Shown here in pieces: positions 42,391 to 49,823 of a stretch of 64,000 bases of DNA. Source of the stretch: JAFARE01 sp963777285 (GTDB taxonomy: Bacteria > Chloroflexota > Dormibacteria > Aeolococcales > Aeolococcaceae); contig CAVZPR010000002.1 of assembly GCA_963777285.1 (NCBI GenBank), positions 1,178,001-1,242,000 of the forward strand. The letters run 5' to 3'. How positions within the stretch are numbered: position 1 is the stretch's first letter; every line of letters starts with the position of its first letter. The notes under the pieces were generated by a model that did no database searches, had not been told where the DNA came from, and was given only the letters and a program-made list of their open reading frames with translations. The position numbers and the translations under genes are program-made.

Positions 42391-44406
42391 ATGGCCGCCA
42401 TCGACGACGTCGCGCGTGTCGCCGCTGCCATTGCCGCCACGACATCGAAACGAGAGAAGGTCCGCCTCCTGTCCGGCTTCCTGGCGTCGACCCGCGACCG
42501 CGACCTGGTGCTGGCCACGCGGTACTTCGTCGGCCAGGTGTTCGCGGTGGGAGATCCTCGAACCTTGCAGGTGGGAGGTGCCGCGTTTCAGAGCGCGCTC
42601 CTGGAGCTGGGCGGCGGCGACGACGCCGAGCTGCGTTTGCTGTGGCGGCGCTACGCGGATGTGAGCGACGTCGTCGCGGCGGTGGTCGGCCGGCGGCGCG
42701 GCGCCAACGCTCCGCTGGAGCTGCAGCGGCTCGACGAGGCGTTCTCGGCGATGGCCGTCGCGGCCGGCGCCCGCGCACGTGCCGAAGCACTTCGATCCCT
42801 GCTGGAGCGCGCCACGCCCGACGCCGCCTGGTACATCGCCAAGATCATCAGCGGTGACCTGCGCATCGGACTGCGTGAAGGCCTCGTCGAGGAGGCGGTC
42901 GGCGTTGCATTCGGGGCCACGGCGGAGAGCGTGAGCCGCGCGCTGATGCGCATCGGCGACCTCGCCGAGGTGGCTGCGCTCGCCGCCGCGGGCCGTCTCG
43001 GTGACGCGCGGCCGCGCTGGTTCGTGCCGCTGCGCTTCATGCTGGCGACGCCTGTCGCCGATGCCGCGGAGGCGGTGGCGCGCATGGGCGAGGACGTCTG
43101 GGTTGAAGACAAGTACGACGGAATCAGGTGCCAGATGCACCGCCACGGCGAGCGGGTGGAGTTGTACAGCCGCGACCTCAAGACCGTGACGCGTCAGTTC
43201 CCCGAGGTCGTTGCGGCGGCGCTGCAGCTGCCGCGCGACGTGATGCTGGATGGCGAGGTGCTCGCCTTCCGCGCCGGCGCGGTGATGCCCTTCCATGCGC
43301 TGCAGACGCGGCTGGGTCGGGTCGCGCCCGACGCCGCGCTGCAGCGAGAGGTGCCGGTCATCTACGTCGCGTGGGACCTGCTGATGGAAGGCGACGAGGT
43401 GCTCATCGACTCGCCGTTGCGGGAACGTCGAGCGCGCCTCGAGGCGCTCGCGACGCCGGCGCAGGTCGCGCTCGCGCATCTCGAAGCGGTGCGAGGCGCC
43501 GCGGAGGTCGACAGGCGTTTCGACGACGCCCGTGCGCGCCTCAACGAGGGGTTGATGCTGAAGCGGCCCGACTCGCCCTACACGCCGGGGCGCCGCGGGC
43601 TCAACTGGCTGAAGCTGAAGCGGCCCCTGGACACCCTGGACGTGGTGGTCGTGGGCGCCGAGTGGGGGCACGGCAAGCGGCGCGGCGTGCTCAGCGACGT
43701 CACGTTCGCGGTGCGCGTCGACGGCAGCGACGAGCTGGTGAACGTCGGCAAGGCATACACCGGGCTCACCGACGCGGAGATCAAGGAGATGACGGCGCTT
43801 CTGCTCGGCACCACGGTCGCGGAACACGGTTCGTACCACAGCGTGGCGCCGCAGATCGTGCTCGAGGTGGCCTTCGACGCCGTGCAGGAGTCGGGGCGGC
43901 ACCGTTCCGGTTTCGCGCTGCGCTTTCCGCGCATCGTGCACTGGCGCCACGACAAGCCGGTGAGCGAGATCGACACGCTCAGCCGCGTGCGCGAGCTGGC
44001 AGCTGCGGCTGGACGCGCGCACGAGCAGCTGACCAGCTCGCGCGCCCGGCTGAGCTCAGCGCCGCGAGAGAAAGGAGCCGAAGAGCTCCGGCGTGTCCAT
44101 GGCGGGGTCGCCCGCCTGCTCGAAGCTCGCGAAGCGCGCGCGCAGAGCCGCGTACTGCGCCACCAGCGCGGCGTCGTCGCCGTACGCCTCCGCCGGATCC
44201 CAGGGATGCAGGTAGTGCACCTCCGAGATGCCTGCCTGCAGCATCTCCTTGAGGCATCCGAAGCAGGGTTGCGTGGTGCTGGTGAGCGACGCGTTCAGCG
44301 TCTGCTGCCCGAAGCGCGCCGCGGTGAGCAGCGCGTTCTGCTCGGCGTGCACGCATATGCACACGTCGTAGGCGCCGCCGCGCAGGCGCTGGTCGTCACG
44401 TCGTGA
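42391..44406 (+). CDS. lig: ATP-dependent DNA ligase, with unusually long 3' reading frame
   Basis: 671 codons; the conserved ligase ends near codon 545 (about 44030). Residues 1-200 are the N-terminal domain (DLRIGLREGLVEEAVGVAFG); the nucleotidyltransferase has the AMP-Lys motif EDKYDGIRCQ (Lys241), DGEVLAF and GLMLKRPDSPYTPGRR; the OB domain has LNWLKLKRPLD. This is the archaeal-type LigB/LIG1-like ligase. The tail after about 44030 (112-125 codons) runs antisense through the deaminase gene and is likely spurious, or it follows a lost stop. Confidence 0.85.
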   Translation: MAAIDDVARVAAAIAATTSKREKVRLLSGFLASTRDRDLVLATRYFVGQVFAVGDPRTLQVGGAAFQSALLELGGGDDAELRLLWRRYADVSDVVAAVVGRRRGANAPLELQRLDEAFSAMAVAAGARARAEALRSLLERATPDAAWYIAKIISGDLRIGLREGLVEEAVGVAFGATAESVSRALMRIGDLAEVAALAAAGRLGDARPRWFVPLRFMLATPVADAAEAVARMGEDVWVEDKYDGIRCQMHRHGERVELYSRDLKTVTRQFPEVVAAALQLPRDVMLDGEVLAFRAGAVMPFHALQTRLGRVAPDAALQREVPVIYVAWDLLMEGDEVLIDSPLRERRARLEALATPAQVALAHLEAVRGAAEVDRRFDDARARLNEGLMLKRPDSPYTPGRRGLNWLKLKRPLDTLDVVVVGAEWGHGKRRGVLSDVTFAVRVDGSDELVNVGKAYTGLTDAEIKEMTALLLGTTVAEHGSYHSVAPQIVLEVAFDAVQESGRHRSGFALRFPRIVHWRHDKPVSEIDTLSRVRELAAAAGRAHEQLTSSRARLSSAPREKGAEELRRVHGGVARLLEAREARAQSRVLRHQRGVVAVRLRRIPGMQVVHLRDACLQHLLEASEAGLRGAGERRVQRLLPEARRGEQRVLLGVHAYAHVVGAAAQALVVTS

Positions 44407-44619
44407 GCAGCGCAGGCAGCCGCCCTCGGAGCAGTTGGGCATGCCGAACGGCGTGCCGTTGTACCCGGTGCTGAGCACGCGTCCCTCGCGTGTGATCACG
44501 GCGCCCACGCGGCGTCCGAGACAGTCCGCCCGGGTGCGCGCGGCGAGCGCGATGAGCAGGAAGTACGTGTTCTTGTCGGGCCGCGGCGGCGCGTCGGGCA
44601 TGGTTGTATGGTGGGGCAT
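44056..44619 (-). CDS. Deoxycytidylate (dCMP) deaminase-like protein
   Basis: 187 residues. Zinc site HAEQNAL (His, catalytic Glu) with PCFGC (Cys-x2-Cys), as in ComEB/dCMP deaminases, plus an extra SEGGCLRCSRRDD Cys cluster typical of the family. It makes dUMP from dCMP. ATG 44601 is a possible later start (CACCAT six bases upstream). It overlaps the 3' tail of the ligase frame in antisense. Confidence 0.85.
   Translation of the reverse strand: MPHHTTMPDAPPRPDKNTYFLLIALAARTRADCLGRRVGAVITREGRVLSTGYNGTPFGMPNCSEGGCLRCSRRDDQRLRGGAYDVCICVHAEQNALLTAARFGQQTLNASLTSTTQPCFGCLKEMLQAGISEVHYLHPWDPAEAYGDDAALVAQYAALRARFASFEQAGDPAMDTPELFGSFLSRR
44607..44612 (+). promoter_or_regulatory. -10 element (TATGGT) of the tRNA-Met gene
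   Basis: TATGGT ends 17 bases before the tRNA 5' end, allowing a short precursor leader. It lies within the deaminase N-terminal codons on the other strand. Confidence 0.35.
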
Positions 44620-44629
44620 TCCGGTTACG

Positions 44630-44703
44630 GGGCGGGTAGCTCAGCCGGTTAGAGCAGGGGGCTCATAACCCCACGGTCCCAGGTTCGAATCCTGGCCCGC
44701 CCA
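44630..44703 (+). tRNA. tRNA-Met (anticodon CAT)
   Basis: Cloverleaf: acceptor GGGCGGG with CCCGCCC and discriminator A, D-arm GCTC/GAGC, anticodon loop CTCATAA, T-arm CCAGG-TTCGAAT-CCTGG. The anticodon stem GGGGG/CCCCA has one G-A mismatch at 27-43. The 3' CCA is not encoded (ACCG follows). CAT could be elongator Met or an Ile tRNA with lysidine; initiator features (three G-C pairs) are not clear, so elongator Met is most likely. Confidence 0.9.
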
Positions 44704-44715
44704 CCGACTGCGACC

Positions 44716-46080
44716 TCAGCACGACGCCGCGCTGAAAAGCGCGAGCAGGCCGATGAGGTTGAAGAGGCCGTGTACGATGAATGTGGGCCAGACGCTTCGT
44801 GCGTGCTGATACAGGAACGCGAGCACGATCCCGGCGGCGAAGATGGGAAGGAACAGCGTGAGCTGGAGAAAGCCGATGTGCTCCAGTGAGAAGATCGCTG
44901 CGGAAATCACGATGGCCCAGGTCACCGGCGTGCGACCACGCAACCAGCCGAACACCATGCCGCGGAACACGATCTCCTCCACCAGCGGGCCGATGAGGGC
45001 GACGCCGATGATCGCCAGCCACAGTGCACCCGAGTACGCGTCGCGAATGCTCACGCACTGATTCGCGGGCGTCTGCGGAAAGAGCGCGTCGCTGAGGCGT
45101 CCAGCGATGCCCTGTAGAACGAACGCGGCGTACGCGAACGGCAGGGCGGCCGCGAGCCAGCGCCACTGCGGGCGGCGGAGTCCGAGCGCGGCCAGGCTCG
45201 CGTGGCGCCGCACCTTGACGAACAGCACCACGAGCAGGAACACGGCACCGTATGCGGTTGCGTCCGACACCACAGCCTCGATGGGACGGCGCGTCTCGAG
45301 CGGCACGCCGTGCATCGCGGTCTTCAGCGCCAGCACCGTGACGTACTCCACAGCGATGGACAGCGGCAGCAGCAGCACCACAACGGGAAGCACGTCGGTC
45401 CACCTCCACGGACTGCGGTCGCGCACCGCGCTCGACCCGGCGCTCGATCCTGTGCCCGCCGGGGCCGCGCCCGGTACCGGCCATGGCGAGTACGTCCAGT
45501 GGCTGCCGCCTGCCGGGGTGTCCGGCGCGTGGACCGCGGGCGGCACCGGGGGAGGGACGGGCCAGGGCTGCAGCCGCGTCACGACTGTGCCGGCGAACAG
45601 GTCCGACCAGCCGCGGCGGTCGCGGCGGAACCAGCCCCAGAGCAGCCCCAGGCCGAGGAACGCCACCGAGAAGGCAAGGCCGCACAGACGCAGCACCACC
45701 TGGCTCGACGTCGGGGCGGCGAAGCCACCCGGGGAGCAGAGGCGGCAGCCCATGGCGCGCATGCCCACTGACGCGCCCCGCCGCCAGGTGCGGTCGAGAT
45801 ACACGGCCGGGCCGGCATACACGACCAGCTGCGCGACGGCGAGCACGATCGCCGCCGCCGGTTGCAGCGCGGCTTGCGAGCGCAGCGCCGTGGACCCGCC
45901 CACGATCTCGAGCAGGACGCCAGCGAAGAGGAGCGCCACCACCTCGCCGCCGGCGATCACGGCGAGGTCGATCAGCGCGGCGGCGGCCCGGCGGCCGATG
46001 GGCGCCGCCGGAGGGTTCAGCGGCTCGGGCAGTGATCCGACGCGGGGCAGCGCGGTCGCGTATCCGGACGTTGCGGCCAT
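44716..46080 (-). CDS. RDD domain fused to CPBP intramembrane metalloprotease
   Basis: 454 residues: an N-terminal RDD domain (IGRRAAAALIDLAVIAGGEV, Arg-Asp-Asp-type motif degenerate), a Pro-rich linker (about 175-215) and a C-terminal CPBP/Abi domain with PLVEEIVFRG (Glu-Glu-x3-Arg), IFSLEHIGF and FIVHGLFNLIG, the zinc-coordinating residues. It is a membrane protease of the CAAX-prenyl-protease-like family. GATAGT six bases upstream suggests leaderless transcription. Confidence 0.88.
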   Translation of the reverse strand: MAATSGYATALPRVGSLPEPLNPPAAPIGRRAAAALIDLAVIAGGEVVALLFAGVLLEIVGGSTALRSQAALQPAAAIVLAVAQLVVYAGPAVYLDRTWRRGASVGMRAMGCRLCSPGGFAAPTSSQVVLRLCGLAFSVAFLGLGLLWGWFRRDRRGWSDLFAGTVVTRLQPWPVPPPVPPAVHAPDTPAGGSHWTYSPWPVPGAAPAGTGSSAGSSAVRDRSPWRWTDVLPVVVLLLPLSIAVEYVTVLALKTAMHGVPLETRRPIEAVVSDATAYGAVFLLVVLFVKVRRHASLAALGLRRPQWRWLAAALPFAYAAFVLQGIAGRLSDALFPQTPANQCVSIRDAYSGALWLAIIGVALIGPLVEEIVFRGMVFGWLRGRTPVTWAIVISAAIFSLEHIGFLQLTLFLPIFAAGIVLAFLYQHARSVWPTFIVHGLFNLIGLLALFSAASC

Positions 46081-46132
46081 CGCGACACTATCTCCGCGCG
46101 CGGCACGGTCTGGCGCGCTGCGGACCCGGTCG

Positions 46133-46330
46133 TTACTCCACCGCGGGGTCGGCGTCGCCGTCCGGCACGGTATCGCGGACCGGTGGCTGCGGCATCCGGA
46201 TCGACGCCGGCCGAGGCGACGGCTCGCCGTGAAGCTGCGCCCAGAGATGGCTCAGGTCGTCGAGCACCTGCCGGACGAACGGCGCCGAGCCGCTGACTTC
46301 GATCTCGCGCTCTCCCTCACGGAGCCGCAC
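46133..46330 (-). CDS. Short hypothetical protein
   Basis: 65 residues: MRLREGEREIEVSGSAPFVR then VLDDLSHLWAQLHGE and a Pro-rich tail. The start looks like beta-strand then helix, as in small regulatory domains. GTG 46330 is the only canonical start in a frame that is otherwise open upstream into the next gene. I do not recognise a family. Confidence 0.4.
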   Translation of the reverse strand: MRLREGEREIEVSGSAPFVRQVLDDLSHLWAQLHGEPSPRPASIRMPQPPVRDTVPDGDADPAVE

Positions 46331-46454
46331 GGTGTGCAGCAGCGGTGCTGCGTCCGGCCGCGGGCCAGGGCGAAACGGGCGCGGTGCGTTGAACCCGGGC
46401 CTGTCGCCGGAGCGAGGCTGGTACGGGGCGCGATCGTCCGGCCCCGGCCGCGCG

Positions 46455-47060
46455 TCAGCTCTGCGCGGTGTCGCGGCTGGCAGTGGTGGATCCGACGCCG
46501 TTGCCCTCGACCGAACCTTCGGCGGGTGCGGCGGGTTCGATCTCGTCGGGGATCGGAGCCGGCGTGTACGTCGAGGACTCGGTCCCCGGCAGCTGGATCG
46601 ACTCCGGTCCGTTGTCGGGCGTCGGGCCGAAGATCCGCTCCGTGACCTTGGCCCGCAGCGGCGACTGCACCAGGGCGACGATGCCGCCGATCACCGCGCC
46701 GGCGATGAGGACGTTGCGCACGCGGTGATGCTTCTTCTTGGGGCGGATGGATTCGGCGAACTTTGCCGACGCGTCGGCCAGGCGTGCCCGGGCCGCTTCG
46801 GCCGCCTCCGCGGCGCGATGCTCCCCGGTGCGAGCGAAGCGCTCCCCAGTGTCGGCGAGAGCCTCGGCCGCCTTCTCCAGCGCCTTGCCGATCCCATCAG
46901 CCGAGTGCTGGATCGCGGGCGTCGCGGCATGTCCGGCCTCGCGCGCAGCCGCGAGCGCGTGCTCCGCCAGCTCTCCGATGGTTTCTGCGGCGCGACTTCC
47001 CGCCTCGGAGAGTTCGCGTTCGAGCACCGCTCTGCGTGAGTGACGAGCCTTCAGAAACAT
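46455..47060 (-). CDS. Helical membrane-associated protein (YtxH/stress-like)
   Basis: 201 residues. Long Ala/Glu-rich helices (ELSEAGSRAAETIGELAEHAL, LEKAAEALADTGERFAR) form likely coiled coils, then a single TM (VLIAGAVIGGIVALVQ, about 116-131) and a disordered acidic Pro/Thr-rich tail. It resembles YtxH-type stress proteins only in layout. GGAGGA eight bases upstream of ATG 47060. Confidence 0.6.
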   Translation of the reverse strand: MFLKARHSRRAVLERELSEAGSRAAETIGELAEHALAAAREAGHAATPAIQHSADGIGKALEKAAEALADTGERFARTGEHRAAEAAEAARARLADASAKFAESIRPKKKHHRVRNVLIAGAVIGGIVALVQSPLRAKVTERIFGPTPDNGPESIQLPGTESSTYTPAPIPDEIEPAAPAEGSVEGNGVGSTTASRDTAQS

Positions 47061-47163
47061 GAAGCAGATCCTCCGAACACGATGCCCACCCTCGGTAGCT
47101 TGCGGCAGCCGTCCGATTCTACGTGCTCGGACATCGAGACGGAAGCGCGCGATGCGCGCAGCG

Positions 47164-47466
47164 TTAGGCCGCGCTGCGCAGCGTGAGACTTCTCACGTCG
47201 TGTGGTTCCACCGCAAGACGGGTGTCGAGGGGGGCATCAAGGAACCAGCGAACGCGAGCCGCGGCGACGGCGCCGACCACCGCAGCGAGGTCGCTCTCGG
47301 TGGCTGCGTAGATGGCGCGCAGACTGGGGAAGGCGCGCGCGAGCCTTGGCAGGGCCGATCCCTCCACGCCCGCCACCCGGGCCAGATGGTCGATGCGAAG
47401 GCGGGCCAGCTCCCCCGCGTCGCCGTCGTCCAGCGGCAGCTGGAGCTCGTACGGGTGAAGGTGCAT
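47164..47466 (-). CDS. Small helix-hairpin-helix protein under an SOS box
   Basis: 100 residues. The core reads ARVAGVEGSALPRLARAF followed by PSLRAIYAATESDLAAVVGAV, matching the helix-hairpin-helix pattern of DNA-binding domains such as the DisA/RuvA/UvrC type, with RWFLDAP after it. No other domain is present. ATG 47466 has TATACT six bases upstream and a LexA-type palindrome just before that. The role is unknown; DNA-damage association is inferred from the promoter and fold. Confidence 0.6.
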   Translation of the reverse strand: MHLHPYELQLPLDDGDAGELARLRIDHLARVAGVEGSALPRLARAFPSLRAIYAATESDLAAVVGAVAAARVRWFLDAPLDTRLAVEPHDVRSLTLRSAA

Positions 47467-47472
47467 GGCGTC

Positions 47473-47493
47473 AGTATAGCGAACAGATGTTCG
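47473..47493 (-). promoter_or_regulatory. SOS (LexA) box and promoter of the HhH gene
   Basis: CGAACAGATGTTCG (47480-47493) matches the Gram-positive LexA box CGAAC-N4-GTTCG on both half-sites. The -10 TATACT (47478-47473, minus) starts two bases downstream, so a bound repressor would block this promoter. The match is by sequence only. Confidence 0.65.
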
Positions 47494-47553
47494 GAAGGGC
47501 AAGCGCGATGGCCGGCCATGGCGTTCGGTGGCTTCGCGTCGTACGCTAGTGAC

Positions 47554-47787
47554 GTGCCGCTGTACGAGTACCGCTGCAACGACTGCCGCTCGGTCTTCGA
47601 GGTGCTGCGGCCCATGGCCCAGCGCGAGCTGGCCGCCGTGTGCCCTGCCTGCGAGAGCCGGGCCTCGATGCCGCTGATCAGCCGCGTGGCGGTCCACGCC
47701 GGGGGCGGCGCCGACACCGCTGCGGCGTCGGAGGGCGTCGGCGGCGGGGGCGGCTGCTGCGGCGGCTCCTGCGGCTGCGGCGCCTGA
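47554..47787 (+). CDS. FmdB-type zinc-ribbon protein
   Basis: 77 residues: PLYEYRCNDCRSVFEV and VCPACESRASM supply the two CxxC pairs of the FmdB zinc ribbon; the tail is Gly/Cys-rich (GGGCCGGSCGCGA). It is a putative transcriptional or metal-handling protein. TACGCT lies six bases before GTG 47554, leaderless. Confidence 0.85.
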   Translation: MPLYEYRCNDCRSVFEVLRPMAQRELAAVCPACESRASMPLISRVAVHAGGGADTAAASEGVGGGGGCCGGSCGCGA

Positions 47788-47807
47788 CGCCGCGTCGCGG
47801 TCAGGCG
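47781..47807. terminator. Hairpin across convergent stops
   Basis: CGCCTGAC (47781-47788) pairs with GTCAGGCG (47800-47807), containing the stop of the FmdB gene and the stop of rnhB. No T-tract. A putative shared terminator. Confidence 0.4.
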
Positions 47808-48436
47808 GGGGCCAGCGCCAGCTCCGTCTGCATCATGTTGGTGATGAACACGCGGCGGTGCGCGGCATGTGGCCCGTGCTCGCGTATCGCGGCTCGGTGC
47901 TCGCGGGCGCCATATCCCTTGTTGCTCTTCCAGTTGTAGATGGGGGCCTCGTCGTGCAGCCGCGTCATCAGCGCGTCTCGGTGCACCTTGGCCACGATCG
48001 ACGCGGCGGACACCGCGGGCACCAGGCGGTCGCCGGCCACCAGGCAGTGCACCGGATGGGCGGCGAGGATGCGCAGCTTGCCGTCGCAGCAGTAGCCGTC
48101 CGCTGAGACCTGGTCGACGAGGCGCCGGAAGATGTCGACGTTGGCCCAGCCCAGCCCGCGGAGGTTGATCTCGTCGACACCGACCTCGGCGACAGCCCAG
48201 GCCACGGCGTCGCGGCGCAGCACCTCGGCGACGGTCTCGCGCTGCTTCGCGGTCAGCAGCTTGCTGTCACGCAGCAGGGGATGACGGAAGCGAGGTGGCA
48301 GCACCACCGCCGCGGCCACCAGCGGGCCGGCATACGCGCCGCGGCCCACCTCGTCCATGCCGCAGAGCCGGAAGCGACGCCAGTCCTCGACCGCGAAGGT
48401 GGTGGAGATGTATGTGCCGAGACGGAACCGCGGCAT
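47801..48436 (-). CDS. rnhB: Ribonuclease HII
   Basis: 211 residues. Catalytic residues are visible in CGMDEVGRGAYAGPLVAA (Asp28, Glu29), DSKLLTAKQR and the KVHRDALM helix; AVSAASIVAKVHRD is a family hallmark. It cleaves RNA in RNA-DNA hybrids and at misincorporated ribonucleotides. The motif GMDEVGRGAYAG differs slightly from the common GIDEAGRGPLAG. TAGAAT lies ten bases upstream of ATG 48436. Confidence 0.92.
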   Translation of the reverse strand: MPRFRLGTYISTTFAVEDWRRFRLCGMDEVGRGAYAGPLVAAAVVLPPRFRHPLLRDSKLLTAKQRETVAEVLRRDAVAWAVAEVGVDEINLRGLGWANVDIFRRLVDQVSADGYCCDGKLRILAAHPVHCLVAGDRLVPAVSAASIVAKVHRDALMTRLHDEAPIYNWKSNKGYGAREHRAAIREHGPHAAHRRVFITNMMQTELALAPA

Positions 48437-48540
48437 CGTCGGCGAGATTCTATCCCGACGCCGGCGACGGCGCTTCGCGGCATCTCGCGGCGTCGCGCGC
48501 GCACAGGCTTTGCTACGGTGAAGCTGCGTCGTCAGCCGTC

Positions 48541-48891
48541 ATGAGGTTCAGTCCCATCGCCAGCCAGCGGCCGTCGCGGTCTGCGCAGGCCCCGATCGTC
48601 ACACGCCGCAGCACGCTCGTGTTCTCCGGCATCTGCCTGCTCGGTGGCATCGCCTTTCAGCTGCTGCTCGCCGGGGACGCGGACGGCTCGGGAGTCATCG
48701 GAGCGCTCGCCGCGGTCATGCTCGCCGCAGCCCTCGTCTTCGGCGCCGTGGCGTGGGTCGCGGGGGTCGTGCTCGCCGCGCGCGCCGGCTCGCTGCTCTG
48801 GCTGGTGGTCGCGGTGCTGCCGTTCGTGCCGATCAACTCGATGATGTGCGCCATGTTCTGCCCGGCGCGCAGCGGCGACGCGCGCCGATGA
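48541..48891 (+). CDS. Small membrane protein
   Basis: 116 residues with a basic N-terminus and three TM segments (LVFSGICLLGGIAFQLLLA, IGALAAVMLAAALVFGAVAWV, SLLWLVVAVLPFVPINSMMC). Unknown function. Its stop overlaps the start of the HMG-CoA lyase gene (ATGA), so the two are coupled. Confidence 0.6.
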   Translation: MRFSPIASQRPSRSAQAPIVTRRSTLVFSGICLLGGIAFQLLLAGDADGSGVIGALAAVMLAAALVFGAVAWVAGVVLAARAGSLLWLVVAVLPFVPINSMMCAMFCPARSGDARR

Positions 48892-49823
48892 CGTCGCACG
48901 TGCTGTGGACCGACGTCGCGCCCCGCGACGGGCTGCAGAACATCGCCGAAACCGTCAGCACCGAGGCCAAGGTTCGCCTGGTGCGCGGGCTGCTCGACGC
49001 GGGGATGCCGCGCGTCGAGGCCACCGCGTTCGTGTCGCCCCGGTGGGTGCCGCAGCTCGCCGACGCGGCCGAGGTGATGGCGGCGTTCGACGGAGCGGCG
49101 CGCACCCGCCTGCGCGTGCTGATACCCAACGCGCGCGGCCTGGAGCACGCGCTGCAGCACGACGTGCAGAACGTCCTGGTGACCATCGGCGTCACCGACA
49201 GCTTCAACCAGCGCAACGTCAACCGCACGGTCGCCGAGTCGCTCGCAGATCTGGCGCGCATCGTCGCCGTGAGCGCGCAGAACGCGCTGCCGCGTCGACG
49301 TCGCGCTGTCGGTGAGCTTCGGCTGTCCCTACGAGGGGCGCGTTGACCCGCGGCGCGTGGTGGAGCTCAGCGCCGCGGCCGTCGCCGCCGGGGTGGACGA
49401 GGTCGGCATCGCCGACACCATCGGCGTGGCCACGCCGCGCAGCGTTGCCGAGCTGTGCGAGCTGGTCGCCGGGGTGATGCCCCGAGATCGCATCTCGCTG
49501 CACGTGCACGACACGCGCGGCCTCGGCGTGGCCAACGTCGTCGCCGCGTTACGAGGTGGGGGTGCGCCGCTTCGACGGGTCGGTCGGCGGCGTGGGCGGC
49601 TGTCCGTTCGCGCCGCGTTCCACCGGCAATGTCTGCAGTGAAGACGCGCTGCAGGCGCTGACGTCGGTCGGCGCCACCGTCGACGCCGACATCGCCGCGC
49701 TGACGAGAGTAGCCGCGCAGCTGGAAGCAGGACCTCGGCCATGAGCTGCCGGGCAAGCTGTACCGCGCCGGCGTCTGGGACGGCGGCGGCGTCACGGAAC
49801 CGGCGGAGCTGCGCGTTGGCTGA
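48888..49823 (+). pseudogene. mvaB: Hydroxymethylglutaryl-CoA lyase, interrupted by three +1 frameshifts
   Basis: The sequence reads as a normal HMG-CoA lyase when three single extra bases are skipped: near 49293 (then VDVALSVSFGCPYEGRV), at 49549-49550 (then YEVGVRRFDGSVGGVGGCPFAP) and near 49730 (then DLGHELPGKLYRAGVWDGG). The lyase would cleave HMG-CoA to acetoacetate and acetyl-CoA, the last step of leucine degradation. Active-site motifs APRDGLQN, HVHDTRGLG and GGCPFAPRSTGNV are intact. Either assembly errors or a decaying gene; see findings. Confidence 0.8.

Noticed and set aside
42160..44022. 620-codon minus-strand ORF covering the ligase
   Set aside because: Only the last 39 codons (the acidic ORF) have a Shine-Dalgarno and promoter; the remainder is antisense to the ligase.
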